Assembly (NCBI GenBank): GCA_041687015.1
Contig: JAWLCT010000011.1
Coordinates: 1-64,000 of the forward strand
Direction: 5' to 3'
Origin: JALOAT01 sp041687015
GTDB lineage: Bacteria; Pseudomonadota; Gammaproteobacteria; Thiohalomonadales; Thiohalomonadaceae
Length of the DNA stretch: 64,000 bases
Below are positions 41,136-48,767 of the stretch, one piece after another. Under the pieces are notes generated by a model, which did no database searches, was not told where the DNA came from, and was given only the letters and a program-made list of their open reading frames with translations. Position 1 is the stretch's first letter, and every line of letters begins with the position of its first letter. The position numbers and the translations under genes are program-made.

Positions 41136-41753
41136 ATGGCTCGGCAGCGTCTCCCTGAACACGTGGGTTTCATTCCCGACGGCAATCGGCGCTGGGCGGT
41201 CGCGCACGGGCTGGCGCGGGAACACGGCTATGCCCATGGCGTAAAGCCGGGCATTGCCCTTTTTGAAGCCTGCCGGGCTCGTGGCATCCCTGAGATCTCC
41301 ATCTTCGGTTTCACTCAGGACAATACGCGTCGCGCCACGGCGCAGACCAGGGGCTTCAGTGCCGCCTGCGTGGCATTCGCTCAAGCGATAGCCGCACGTG
41401 GCGCGGCGCTGTTGGTGGTAGGGGATCCGGCATCGCGCGTGTTTCCGGACGAACTGCGACCGTTCCGGCGCCGCAGCAGTGGCGATGTGCGCGTGAACCT
41501 GTTGGTGAACTACGGCTGGGACTGGGACCTGCAGGGGTTGCGCGACGAAGGCACATTGCGCTCGCGGGAAATTTCACGCCTCGATCTCATTGTCCGCTGG
41601 GGCGGCGGCCGGCGCCTGAGCGGCTTTCTGCCGGTGCAGTCGGTGTATGCCGACTTCTACGTGGTGGAGGACTACTGGCCGGACTTTCATCCGGCCCATT
41701 TCGAACAGGCGCTGGCATGGTTTGCACTCCAGGACCGCACCCTGGGCGGTTGA
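41136..41753 (+). CDS. Shortened undecaprenyl/cis-prenyl diphosphate synthase-like protein
   Basis: A 205-residue protein of the UppS family. The catalytic Asp lies in FIPDGNRRWA (13-22), followed by ISIFGFTQDNTRR. The C-terminal motif RWGGGRRLSGFLPVQSVYADF (residues about 155-175) matches the family R-x3-G-x2-RLSxFLxxQ signature, but the terminal Glu is Asp. About 30 residues between NYGWDWDL and DLIVRWGGG are missing compared with a normal UppS of ~250. It may be an active short-chain enzyme or a non-catalytic relative. No other isoprenoid gene is near. It overlaps nothing and precedes a GGDEF gene. Confidence 0.8.
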   Translation: MARQRLPEHVGFIPDGNRRWAVAHGLAREHGYAHGVKPGIALFEACRARGIPEISIFGFTQDNTRRATAQTRGFSAACVAFAQAIAARGAALLVVGDPASRVFPDELRPFRRRSSGDVRVNLLVNYGWDWDLQGLRDEGTLRSREISRLDLIVRWGGGRRLSGFLPVQSVYADFYVVEDYWPDFHPAHFEQALAWFALQDRTLGG

Positions 41754-41778
41754 ACCCGCACCATGTGGGGCGGCATGC

Positions 41779-42648
41779 ATGCCGTCGTCCCGGGGAGGCG
41801 TGAGGCCCGTGGCGCGACGCTGGCGTGACCTGGCCGTTGCCGCGGCACTCATCGCGTGGGTCGGGACGGCCGATTTCCTGGTCGGGCCCGAGTTCATCCT
41901 TGCCATTCTGTACCTGATACCCATCGGTTTCGCGGCCTGGCGTTTGGGGCGGCCGCTGGCCGTGCTGACCGCTATCGTGAGCTGGGGCCTGGCCGTGTAC
42001 AGCTCCGGTGTGTTCGCTCTGCACCTGCCGCAGCACCCGGGCGGGGTGTTTCTGGACGTCGTGACCACACTGGCTTTCTTCGTCATTACGGCCCTGCTGC
42101 TCTCGCACCTGCGGGAAAAACAGGAACGATTGCAGGTCTTGGTGGACACGGACGTGGTCACCGGCGCGGCAAGTGCCCACGCGTTCTATCGCACCGCCAC
42201 GCGGGAGCTGGCCCGCACCGCCCGCTACGGCCATCCTGTTACGCTCGCGTACCTGGATATCGACAACTTCAAGCACGTCAATGACACCTACGGACATGCG
42301 GCCGGCGACCGCCTGCTGCGTCGGGTTGCGGAAACCCTTCGTGAAAACATTCGCCAGGTGGACCAGGTGGCGCGACTTGGCGGTGACGAGTTCGTTATCC
42401 TGTTCCCCGAAGCGGATGAGGCGGCGGCGCGCCAGGTGCTGCCCAAGCTGCGCGACCGCCTGCTTGCGAGGATGCAAATGGAAAACTGGCCCGTCACGTT
42501 CAGCGTGGGTACCGTGAGTTGCAGTCAGGCGTGCCCGGATTTGGAGCAACTGCTGCGCGAGGCGGACGAACGCATGTATTCGGTCAAGAATACTGGCAAG
42601 AACGGCATCGCCTACGGACGCGCCACACCACCCGAGGCGCGCACATGA
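41779..42648 (+). CDS. Small membrane GGDEF diguanylate cyclase
   Basis: A 289-residue protein with three N-terminal hydrophobic segments (about 15-100) and a GGDEF domain (about 125-285). The loop ARLGGDEFVILF (around 198-209) is intact, as is LDIDNFKHVNDTYGHAAGD with Asp retained after GHAAG, so c-di-GMP synthesis is expected. No RxxD is evident. The start is uncertain: ATG 41779, or GTG 41800 or 41809 near GGGGAGG (41792-41798). The gene is followed by a DUF192 gene overlapping by four bases (ATGA). Confidence 0.86.
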   Translation: MPSSRGGVRPVARRWRDLAVAAALIAWVGTADFLVGPEFILAILYLIPIGFAAWRLGRPLAVLTAIVSWGLAVYSSGVFALHLPQHPGGVFLDVVTTLAFFVITALLLSHLREKQERLQVLVDTDVVTGAASAHAFYRTATRELARTARYGHPVTLAYLDIDNFKHVNDTYGHAAGDRLLRRVAETLRENIRQVDQVARLGGDEFVILFPEADEAAARQVLPKLRDRLLARMQMENWPVTFSVGTVSCSQACPDLEQLLREADERMYSVKNTGKNGIAYGRATPPEART

Positions 42649-43127
42649 GGCGTTGGCCCGGATGGGTGGTCGCCGTGTTGCTCAGTCTGCCCGCGGGGAC
42701 GCAGGCCGATGAGGAGGCTGTGACGACGCAGTCCCTGCGGATAGAGAGTCGTTCCGGGGTCTTCCATCTGCGTGTGGAGATTGCCGATACACCCGCGCAA
42801 CGCGCCCGCGGTCTCATGGAGCGCGCCAGCCTCGCATCGGACGCCGGGATGCTGTTCCTGTACGACAGGCCCCAGCCGGGCAATGCCGGCTTCTGGATGT
42901 ACAAGACGCGCATTCCTCTCGACATCGCCTTTCTCGATGCGGCGGGCCGCATCCAGGCGATACGCACCATGGCTCCGTGCCTCAGCGAAACCGGATTCGA
43001 CTGCCCGAGCCATCGTCCCCGCGTGCCCTATGTCGCTGCGCTCGAGGTCAACGGCGGTTACCTGTCTGCCCGCGGGATCCGCCCCGGGGATCGCGTGGTC
43101 TACGGCAAAAAACGGGAAGCCGAGTGA
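42645..43127 (+). CDS. Exported DUF192 protein
   Basis: A 160-residue protein with a signal peptide (about residues 1-21) and the DUF192 domain: RARGLMERASLASDAGMLFLYDRP (positions near 52-75, shown in part) and FWMYKTRIPLDIAFLDAAG are diagnostic. The fold is a small beta barrel of unknown function in the periplasm, often linked to halophilic or alkaliphilic organisms. It starts in the stop codon of the GGDEF gene (ATGA). It ends four bases before the VIT-like gene. Confidence 0.9.
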   Translation: MRRWPGWVVAVLLSLPAGTQADEEAVTTQSLRIESRSGVFHLRVEIADTPAQRARGLMERASLASDAGMLFLYDRPQPGNAGFWMYKTRIPLDIAFLDAAGRIQAIRTMAPCLSETGFDCPSHRPRVPYVAALEVNGGYLSARGIRPGDRVVYGKKREAE

Positions 43128-43130
43128 TCC

Positions 43131-43610
43131 ATGGGTGAGGGCGCACGGAGCGGGGTTCACTTCGGCCTGACCTCGGGCGTGATTACCACGCTCGGGCTCA
43201 TCGTGGGACTGCATGCAGGCACCGAGTCGTTGCAAGCCGTGGTCGGCGGCATTATCACCGTTGCGGTGGCGGATGCCATGTCGGACGCCCTGGGCATTCA
43301 CATTTCCAAGGAATCGGAGAGCCACTTGTCCGTTCGCCAGGTCTGGCACGCGACGATAGCGACCTTCATAGCGAAGTTCGTGATGGCGGCGACCTTTCTC
43401 GTCCCGGTGTTGCTGCTGCCCTTGCCCGCTGCGGTTCTGGCAAGTGTCGTCTGGGGGTTGCTGGTGGTGGGCATCCTGAGTTTCCGATTGGCCCGTGATC
43501 GACAGGTGGCGGTGCTGCCTGTGGTGGGGGAACACGTGGGCATCGCAGTGCTGGTCGTCATCGTGACCCAGGCGCTGGGCGAGGCCATCGCCCATATGTT
43601 TTCGACCTGA
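43131..43610 (+). CDS. Short VIT1/CCC1-like membrane protein
   Basis: A 159-residue protein with four hydrophobic helices. The opening FGLTSGVITTLGLIVGL and GGIITVAVADAMSDALGIH match the first half of the VIT/CCC1 iron-manganese transporter family, including Asp/Glu residues in the metal path. The usual large cytoplasmic metal-binding domain and a fifth helix are absent, so it is about 60 residues shorter than common members. It might transport Fe/Mn out of the cytoplasm or work as an oligomer. It follows DUF192 by three bases. Confidence 0.75.
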   Translation: MGEGARSGVHFGLTSGVITTLGLIVGLHAGTESLQAVVGGIITVAVADAMSDALGIHISKESESHLSVRQVWHATIATFIAKFVMAATFLVPVLLLPLPAAVLASVVWGLLVVGILSFRLARDRQVAVLPVVGEHVGIAVLVVIVTQALGEAIAHMFST

Positions 43611-43629
43611 AGCGCGCAACCAGGCAAGG

Positions 43630-44037
43630 TCAGGCGCGCTGCCATACCTCGCCCAGGTGTTTGGGCAGCATCGTCCGCACCGCGCTGATCTGCTTGTCCG
43701 GCAGTGCCTGTTTCATGGCGGCGAACACGGCTTCGGTGGCGCGTGCCGCATCGTCCTCGGAGAGCGCCGCTTCGCGGCCTACGGTGAGGAAGAATTCCGG
43801 CGCGTCCTGGTGACGCTCGGCCGGCCGCGTGGGGGAATGGAATTCCTTCAGGTAGGCCGTATCGAAGGACAGACCCACCACTTCACCGGGCAGCTCCGAG
43901 AACAGGGCCTGCACTTCCTCGTGGGGGAGTCGGCGGCGCAGGTGATAAAGCACCGCATGGGCGGCGCCGCGCATTTGTTCGTCCGAGGCGGGCTGCCACT
44001 TTTGTCGGATGTGTTCCCAGAACATATCGGCGGCCAT
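43630..44037 (-). CDS. DUF2267 protein
   Basis: A 135-residue cytoplasmic helical protein consisting of one DUF2267 domain, as in FWEHIRQKWQPASDEQMRGA, YHLRRRLPHEEVQAL and TMLPKHLGEVW. The phrases WQPxxxxQ and MLPxxLxxVW are shared with the C-terminal part of the larger protein at 18721-19641. The start at 44037 (MAADMF) is preferred over a longer frame. It is on the - strand between the VIT-like and the HAD genes; its role is unknown. Confidence 0.85.
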   Translation of the reverse strand: MAADMFWEHIRQKWQPASDEQMRGAAHAVLYHLRRRLPHEEVQALFSELPGEVVGLSFDTAYLKEFHSPTRPAERHQDAPEFFLTVGREAALSEDDAARATEAVFAAMKQALPDKQISAVRTMLPKHLGEVWQRA

Positions 44038-44066
44038 GAGCGGACTCCGCAGACGCACCCCTGTCT

Positions 44067-44549
44067 TCAGTCTAGCGCCCCACGGGCGAAGAACGCGTTG
44101 GCATGCCGGAACGGAATGCGTGCACGCCGCGCCGCTTCCTGATCGCATGGCGCATCGCCCACGAATACCGCCTCTGCGGCCGGTATGCGAAAGTGCGCCA
44201 GCGCACGCAGCAACATCCCGGGGGCCGGCTTCCGACAGGCGCAACCAGCCCCTTCGGGATGCGGACAGAATGCGATGAAGGGTGCGGGACGGAGGGGGCC
44301 GGCGGCCGCCAGGGCGAGATCCACCAGCAGGCGCCGGGCCAGGTTGGCCGACAACAATCCATAGCCCACGTGGTCCTGGTTGGAAGTGATGGCGAGATAG
44401 GGTCCGCGCGGACTCCAGGGGATTTGCGCCAGGCGCGCGCGCACCCCCGGCAACAATTCCCATTCGGCGACACCGTGCGGGCACGGCTGGCCCGTGGTGG
44501 TCCGCCGCAAGGTATCGTCCGCGTCGAAGATGTACAGCCGGGGTCTCAT
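44067..44549 (-). CDS. HAD-IIIA phosphatase, GmhB-like
   Basis: A 160-residue HAD-superfamily hydrolase. Motif I is FDADDT (D9, D11), Thr/Ser motif II ITSNQ (54-58), motif III RKPAPG with Lys107, and motif IV FVGDAPCD. A zinc-type loop CPHPEGAGCAC (95-105) resembles the GmhB clade, which dephosphorylates sugar bisphosphates. It overlaps the stop of the upstream PRTase/kinase-like gene by four bases, so the two proteins likely act on the same small molecule. Start ATG 44549 is fixed by that overlap. Confidence 0.88.
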   Translation of the reverse strand: MRPRLYIFDADDTLRRTTTGQPCPHGVAEWELLPGVRARLAQIPWSPRGPYLAITSNQDHVGYGLLSANLARRLLVDLALAAAGPLRPAPFIAFCPHPEGAGCACRKPAPGMLLRALAHFRIPAAEAVFVGDAPCDQEAARRARIPFRHANAFFARGALD

Positions 44550-46210
44550 GGAAGGGCTTCCCGCAGGCGCTGGGCGTAACGGTGCGCCAGGATGGCGAAG
44601 CGTTGCCCGTCCGGCGTATCGGCGAGGCTCTCGCGCGCCAGGGTCACATAGCCCAGGCGGTGGGCCAGGTAAGCCGCACGCTGAAACGGCAGGCGTCGCG
44701 CGGCGTGTTTGTCCCCGGACAGTTCCATGTAGCGCGTCAACAGCACATCGGCGGCCTCGGGCAACAGCTGAAATTCCTCGGTGACCGTGGCCAGATCCCA
44801 GGCGATGTCGTTGCAACCGGGAAAAAAGTGGTCGGCATGGTGATCGAGACCATCGGTCTTGCGAAATCCCAGGGGCGTCACCAGCCATTCGTGCGGAAAC
44901 ATGCGACCGTCGAGCGCCACGGCGGGGGCCTCAGCGACCGCCGGATCACGGGCGAGGGCCGCGGCGCGTTCGCGCCAGGGTTCACCGAGCAATTCACCGG
45001 CGTTCTCCACCAGCATGGCGGCGGTGGCCTGGTGGGGTGTCGACCGGGGCAGGGCGAAATGGCGTGCCATGAAGGCCAGGTAGTGCGCCACCGTGTCCAG
45101 GAAGGCCCGGCTGGCCTCACCCGGGCGCAGGGGGCGACCGGTCAGGTAGCGGTAATCCAGATAACCCTCGCGCAATGCGCCCGGCACGGGACCGAAGCCT
45201 GCCTCGGCGAGAACGGCGGCGCGGGCCAGCTTGGGCTCGCCGTAGTGGGCCAGCCCGGCGAAGCGGTAGAGCCTGGCGCCGCCATCCTCCTGTACCACGT
45301 ACTTGCGTCGCTCATGCTGGGGATGCACGGCCGGGTGTTCGTGGTCGACGTCGAAGACCGTCTCGCGCCAAGCACCGGCGGAAACGTCCCGCGCCTCCGC
45401 GAGGAACTCCGGCGGATGCCATTCGGCAACCATTTTGCGCTGGCGAGGCCAGCGTGTGCGGGCCGCCGGGGAACGCAGGCCCGCTGCGGGCGGATCCCAA
45501 CTGGAGAACAACGCGATGCGCTCGTCGGGGATGCCCAGGGTGTTGAGTGCCTCCGCTACGCCGCACAGCGACGAACCGCTCAGTCCCGGTCCCTCATCGA
45601 TCACCAGGAATTGCGCATGCGCGTTTCGCCATGCGCCGGCGAGCAGCGGGCCGATGCTCGGCTTGCGGTCGAAGGGATGCCCGCGGGGCCGCAGGGTGTG
45701 CAGGTCAACGTTCCAACCGCGTTCTGCGAGCGCCGCGCCCACCATGGCGGACAGGCCGGTGCCGATGCTGCGCAAACCGATACATACAGCCGACCCCGGT
45801 CGTTCGCCCGCAAAGCGTGCGGCCGCCACCGCAAAGGCCAGGGGATGGACACCGTAGTGGGCATAGCCTTCCGGAACCGCCGCGTGCACCAGGGGGGGAA
45901 GAAGCAGGGCACCGACGGCCCCGTGGGCGCGTCTTGCGGCCTCGAGGGCCGCTCCGCTGTCGCGCCCCCAGGCGGACCGCAGATAAGCGCGCGCGAGCCC
46001 AAGACTGGCCGTGCGCAGGGCCGCCGTGAGCGGGCTCAACTCGTCCGCCTGTGCCATCAGGGCATCGGTGAGGCCGGTCTCCAGTTCGCTGAATTCCAGG
46101 AAAACGGCCAGCAAGGCATCGCTGTCAGGGCGCGCGGCCAATCGCCGCCGCTGGCTGGCCAGGGCAGCCTGCACGTCGATGGCGACCTCGTCGGTCCGGT
46201 AGACGATCAT
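44546..46210 (-). CDS. Fused phosphoribosyltransferase and kinase-like protein
   Basis: A 554-residue protein that I read as two enzyme domains. The middle (about 110-260) looks like a type-I PRTase: IGLRSIGTGLSAMV (144-157), then the PRPP-binding motif VIDEGPGLSGSSL (203-215). The C-terminal part (about 300-554) resembles aminoglycoside/choline-kinase folds, with DGRMFPHEW (434-442) and FFPGCNDIAWDLA (462-474) in place of the HxDxxxxN and DW...D motifs. The N-terminus is helical (ELETGLTDAL). The stop overlaps a HAD phosphatase gene by four bases. A PRPP-, ATP- and phosphate-handling trio suggests small-molecule (sugar or nucleotide-like) biosynthesis. The exact pathway is not identifiable. 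Confidence 0.6.
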   Translation of the reverse strand: MIVYRTDEVAIDVQAALASQRRRLAARPDSDALLAVFLEFSELETGLTDALMAQADELSPLTAALRTASLGLARAYLRSAWGRDSGAALEAARRAHGAVGALLLPPLVHAAVPEGYAHYGVHPLAFAVAAARFAGERPGSAVCIGLRSIGTGLSAMVGAALAERGWNVDLHTLRPRGHPFDRKPSIGPLLAGAWRNAHAQFLVIDEGPGLSGSSLCGVAEALNTLGIPDERIALFSSWDPPAAGLRSPAARTRWPRQRKMVAEWHPPEFLAEARDVSAGAWRETVFDVDHEHPAVHPQHERRKYVVQEDGGARLYRFAGLAHYGEPKLARAAVLAEAGFGPVPGALREGYLDYRYLTGRPLRPGEASRAFLDTVAHYLAFMARHFALPRSTPHQATAAMLVENAGELLGEPWRERAAALARDPAVAEAPAVALDGRMFPHEWLVTPLGFRKTDGLDHHADHFFPGCNDIAWDLATVTEEFQLLPEAADVLLTRYMELSGDKHAARRLPFQRAAYLAHRLGYVTLARESLADTPDGQRFAILAHRYAQRLREALP

Positions 46211-46410
46211 CGTAGCGAACCATGGCAGAGACGCAGGTCCGGCGCCGTAACAGCCTTATCCGCCGGGCATCACGGATTTGGTGAAGCCCGCAGGCGCCGT
46301 TGCTGCCGCCCTTCCTATGCTTTGGCGAGCGGGGGCGTGTCGCTGCGCGATGCAGGGTGATCGAACAGCCTCAGGCCACGATGGTTCGTTCGGCAGGGCT
46401 TTGGTGAATC

Positions 46411-46430
46411 GCGGCCTGAGGCCGCTCCTA
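46411..46430. repeat. REP-like palindrome in the gap 46211-46532
   Basis: GCGGCC-TGA-GGCCGC followed by TCCTA, preceded by GTGAATC, matches the common gammaproteobacterial REP-like element. The rest of this 322-base gap shows no coding frame with ribosome site, no tRNA and no clear terminator. Confidence 0.6.
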
Positions 46431-46532
46431 CATGGAAGTGCACTAAGGATTTGCCTTGGAGGGACCCGTAATGTGCAATCCGGCAATGCAGATCGTGTAT
46501 AAAGCAGCCCTCGAACAAGAACCACGAGTCCC

Positions 46533-47138
46533 ATGAAGCTGTTCTATTCCCCCTTTTCCCCGTTCGTGCGCAAAGTGCTGGTGTTTGCCATGGAGACCGG
46601 CCTGGAGTCACGCATCGAGCGCCAGGTCGTGAATCCCTGGGAGCCGAATCCGGAACTCACCGAAGCCAATCCCCTGGGAAAGGTGCCCACCCTGGTCACC
46701 GACGAAGGCATGAGCCTCTACGATTCAGCCGTGATCTGCGAATACCTGGATGCCCTGCACAACTGCCCGGATCTGATCCCCCATGCGGGCCCCGAGCGTC
46801 TCAAGGCCCTGCGCCTGGAGGCGCTGGCCGACGGCATCGCCGAAGCCGCCGTGCTGCGACGCATGGAGAGCGTGCGCCCGGTATCGCTGCAATCCGAAGA
46901 ATGGATGAGCCTCCAGGCGCGCACGGTGGAGCGGGGCCTGGATGCCCTGGAAGGAGAAGTGGAAAGCTGGGGCCAATGCTTCGGCATCGGCCAGATCACC
47001 GTGGCGTGCGCGCTCGGCTATCTGGATTTTCGTTTTTCCGACGATTCCTGGCGCGCCAATCGCCCGGGACTGGCCGCCTGGCAGGCGCGAATCGCGCAAC
47101 GCCCGGCGATGATCGCCACCGAACCACCCAAAGGATGA
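46533..47138 (+). CDS. Glutathione S-transferase family protein
   Basis: A 201-residue protein. The N-terminal thioredoxin-like domain begins MKLFYSPFSPFVRKVLV, with the Ser/Ser-type active-site region and the cis-Pro segment NPLGKVPTLV (47-56). The remaining residues (about 85-201) form the helical C-terminal domain. The SPFSPF motif in place of Cys-Pro suggests a GST/stringent-starvation-like member. It probably binds glutathione and a small electrophile. It lies four bases before the SIMPL gene, so it may share its transcript. Start ATG 46533. Confidence 0.9.
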   Translation: MKLFYSPFSPFVRKVLVFAMETGLESRIERQVVNPWEPNPELTEANPLGKVPTLVTDEGMSLYDSAVICEYLDALHNCPDLIPHAGPERLKALRLEALADGIAEAAVLRRMESVRPVSLQSEEWMSLQARTVERGLDALEGEVESWGQCFGIGQITVACALGYLDFRFSDDSWRANRPGLAAWQARIAQRPAMIATEPPKG

Positions 47139-47142
47139 AGCC

Positions 47143-47859
47143 ATGATGCGTCATTTACGTCAGGTTGGGCTTGTAGTAGGGATGCTGCTGGCGACCACCC
47201 TGGCGTCGGCGCAGGAAGCGGTTTCCGTCTCCCGCATCAGCGTCACCGGGCATGGCGAGATGAGCGCCATTCCGGACAGTGCCGTGCTGACCTTCGGGGT
47301 GCTGGCACGGCACGAGAACGCCGCCCAGGCCCAGGCCCAGGTCAACGGCGCCATGAACCGCGCCACCGTCGCGGTGCGCAAGCTGGGCGTGCCGGCAGAG
47401 CAGCTCACCACCACGGGCATCAATCTCGCACCGGTCTACCCCGATCGGCGCACCGCATCCGGCCAGGAAGGCAGCATCATCGCCTACCACGCCAGCAACC
47501 GTCTCGAAGTGCGTCTCGAGGGCACTGATCTGATCGGCAAGGTGATCGATGCCGCCGTGAACGCCGGCGCCAATTCCGTGGACGGCATCGCGCTGACCTT
47601 GATCGACGACGCCCAGGAACGCCAGGAAGCCCTACGCCGCGCGGTGCTCGATGCCCGCGCCAAGGCCGAGGCGATCGCCGCCGCCATGGGGGTACGCCTG
47701 GAAAGTGTCGAGCAGGTGGTGGAGCAGGGCGTGGGCGTCTTCACCCCGACCCTACAGCGCACCAGGGCCGCCGAAGCGGCGACGACGCCGGTGTCGCCGG
47801 GGCAGGTGAGGGTGGATGCGAATGTGCATGTGGTGTATCGGATAGCGCAGGGGTTGTGA
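47143..47859 (+). CDS. Exported SIMPL (DUF541) domain protein
   Basis: A 238-residue protein with a signal peptide (about residues 1-23, ending ASAQ), then a SIMPL/DUF541 domain. The patterns ISVTGHGEMSAIPDSAVLTF and YHASNRLEVRLEG are diagnostic; LEQLTTTGINLAP-type segments (here AEQLTTTGINLAP) follow. E. coli YggE, a relative, is involved in oxidative-stress protection and forms channel-like rings. The domain sits in the periplasm. Start ATG 47143 has AAGGA seven bases upstream; the following ATG 47146 is possible. Confidence 0.88.
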   Translation: MMRHLRQVGLVVGMLLATTLASAQEAVSVSRISVTGHGEMSAIPDSAVLTFGVLARHENAAQAQAQVNGAMNRATVAVRKLGVPAEQLTTTGINLAPVYPDRRTASGQEGSIIAYHASNRLEVRLEGTDLIGKVIDAAVNAGANSVDGIALTLIDDAQERQEALRRAVLDARAKAEAIAAAMGVRLESVEQVVEQGVGVFTPTLQRTRAAEAATTPVSPGQVRVDANVHVVYRIAQGL

Positions 47860-47998
47860 TCTGTCACCAGGCTAAGCCCGAAGGTTGGTTACACAGTGGG
47901 CGGTGCACCGCTCGCAGCGGCACATCCCTGTGCCGCTGTGACGTAGCACAGGGAACCGCCCCGAAGGGGCGGCGAGCCATCCGGGCGGCCTTTCTTTT

Positions 47999-48034
47999 GG
48001 TGACTTTTCTTTGGCCGGGCAAAGAAAAGTTACC
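47999..48034. repeat. GGTGACTTTTCTTTG inverted repeat in the gap 47860-48143
   Basis: GGTGACTTTTCTTTG and CAAAGAAAAGTTACC (one G-T wobble) pair with a 6-base loop. This is a well-known dispersed gammaproteobacterial intergenic element (TTTCTTTTGGTGACTTTTC...). A GC-rich hairpin CCGCCCC-GAA-GGGGCGG lies just upstream (47957-47973). No gene is apparent in the 284-base gap. Confidence 0.65.
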
Positions 48035-48143
48035 CGGCGTAGGGGGACGGAATCCCCCGTTAAATACAATCTTGGGCGAAGCCCGTCGTTAGAAATCTCA
48101 ATCGAGCCCCCCCCGGGTTCCGCTCCACGCTGGCCCCCAACAC

Positions 48144-48767
48144 TTACAACGAAGACAACAACTTACCCGCCTCCTTCGCATAAGCCGCACGGCGAAACAG
48201 CAACTTCATCCGACTTCCCCCGGACTGATGCCACAACACCGCCGATCGTATGCCCGCGAGCAACAACGTCCGCACGCGATTGGCGTTTTCCGCGTGATTG
48301 AGGTAGCCATGCTCGCCCGTGACCATGATGCGGGGTTTGAGTGTGCTCACGGTGTTCACGTAGATGTCGGCGAGCGCGGCGATCACGTTGTCATGCGTCA
48401 GTGAAAACATTTCCACCTTGTTGCGGCTCAAGGCGATGCCGTTGCCGATGGCGGCGAGCAGGTCGCTGCGGCGGGCAAGCCGGCGTTCGAGATGCAGAAG
48501 CGAGATCGCATAGCGCGTCTGTTCGGCGTCACGCAGCTGTGCCTGGGTGCCCAGGTTGGCCACCAGCGCGCGTAGCCCGGCCTGCAGATTCTCGCGCCCG
48601 CCGTACACCTGATCGGTGTCATCGGCATCGATCATGAAAACACTGCTGATGGCGGTTTCCAACGCCTCGGGCGACACGCGCCCCTGACGTGCAATTTTCT
48701 GGACCTGTTCCGCGGCCTGGAAAACGCCGGCCAGCGCGAGGGTTTGATCGGTGAGTGTCTTGCTCAT
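48144..48767 (-). CDS. hflD: High-frequency lysogenization protein HflD homologue
   Basis: A 207-residue helical protein of the HflD family: MSKTLTDQTLALAGVFQAAEQV at the N-terminus and RVRTLLLAGIRSAVLWHQSGGSR (near the C-terminal end, motif in part RSAVLWHQSGGSR) are its signatures. It is encoded downstream of mnmA and overlaps it by four bases, the same order as in E. coli (mnmA-hflD). HflD is a membrane-associated protein that binds lambda CII in E. coli; its native role is unknown. Confidence 0.93.
   Translation of the reverse strand: MSKTLTDQTLALAGVFQAAEQVQKIARQGRVSPEALETAISSVFMIDADDTDQVYGGRENLQAGLRALVANLGTQAQLRDAEQTRYAISLLHLERRLARRSDLLAAIGNGIALSRNKVEMFSLTHDNVIAALADIYVNTVSTLKPRIMVTGEHGYLNHAENANRVRTLLLAGIRSAVLWHQSGGSRMKLLFRRAAYAKEAGKLLSSL

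Noticed and set aside
43630..44484. Longer 284-residue version of the DUF2267 gene
   Set aside because: The extension overlaps the HAD gene and has no domain similarity; the start at 44037 gives a full domain.
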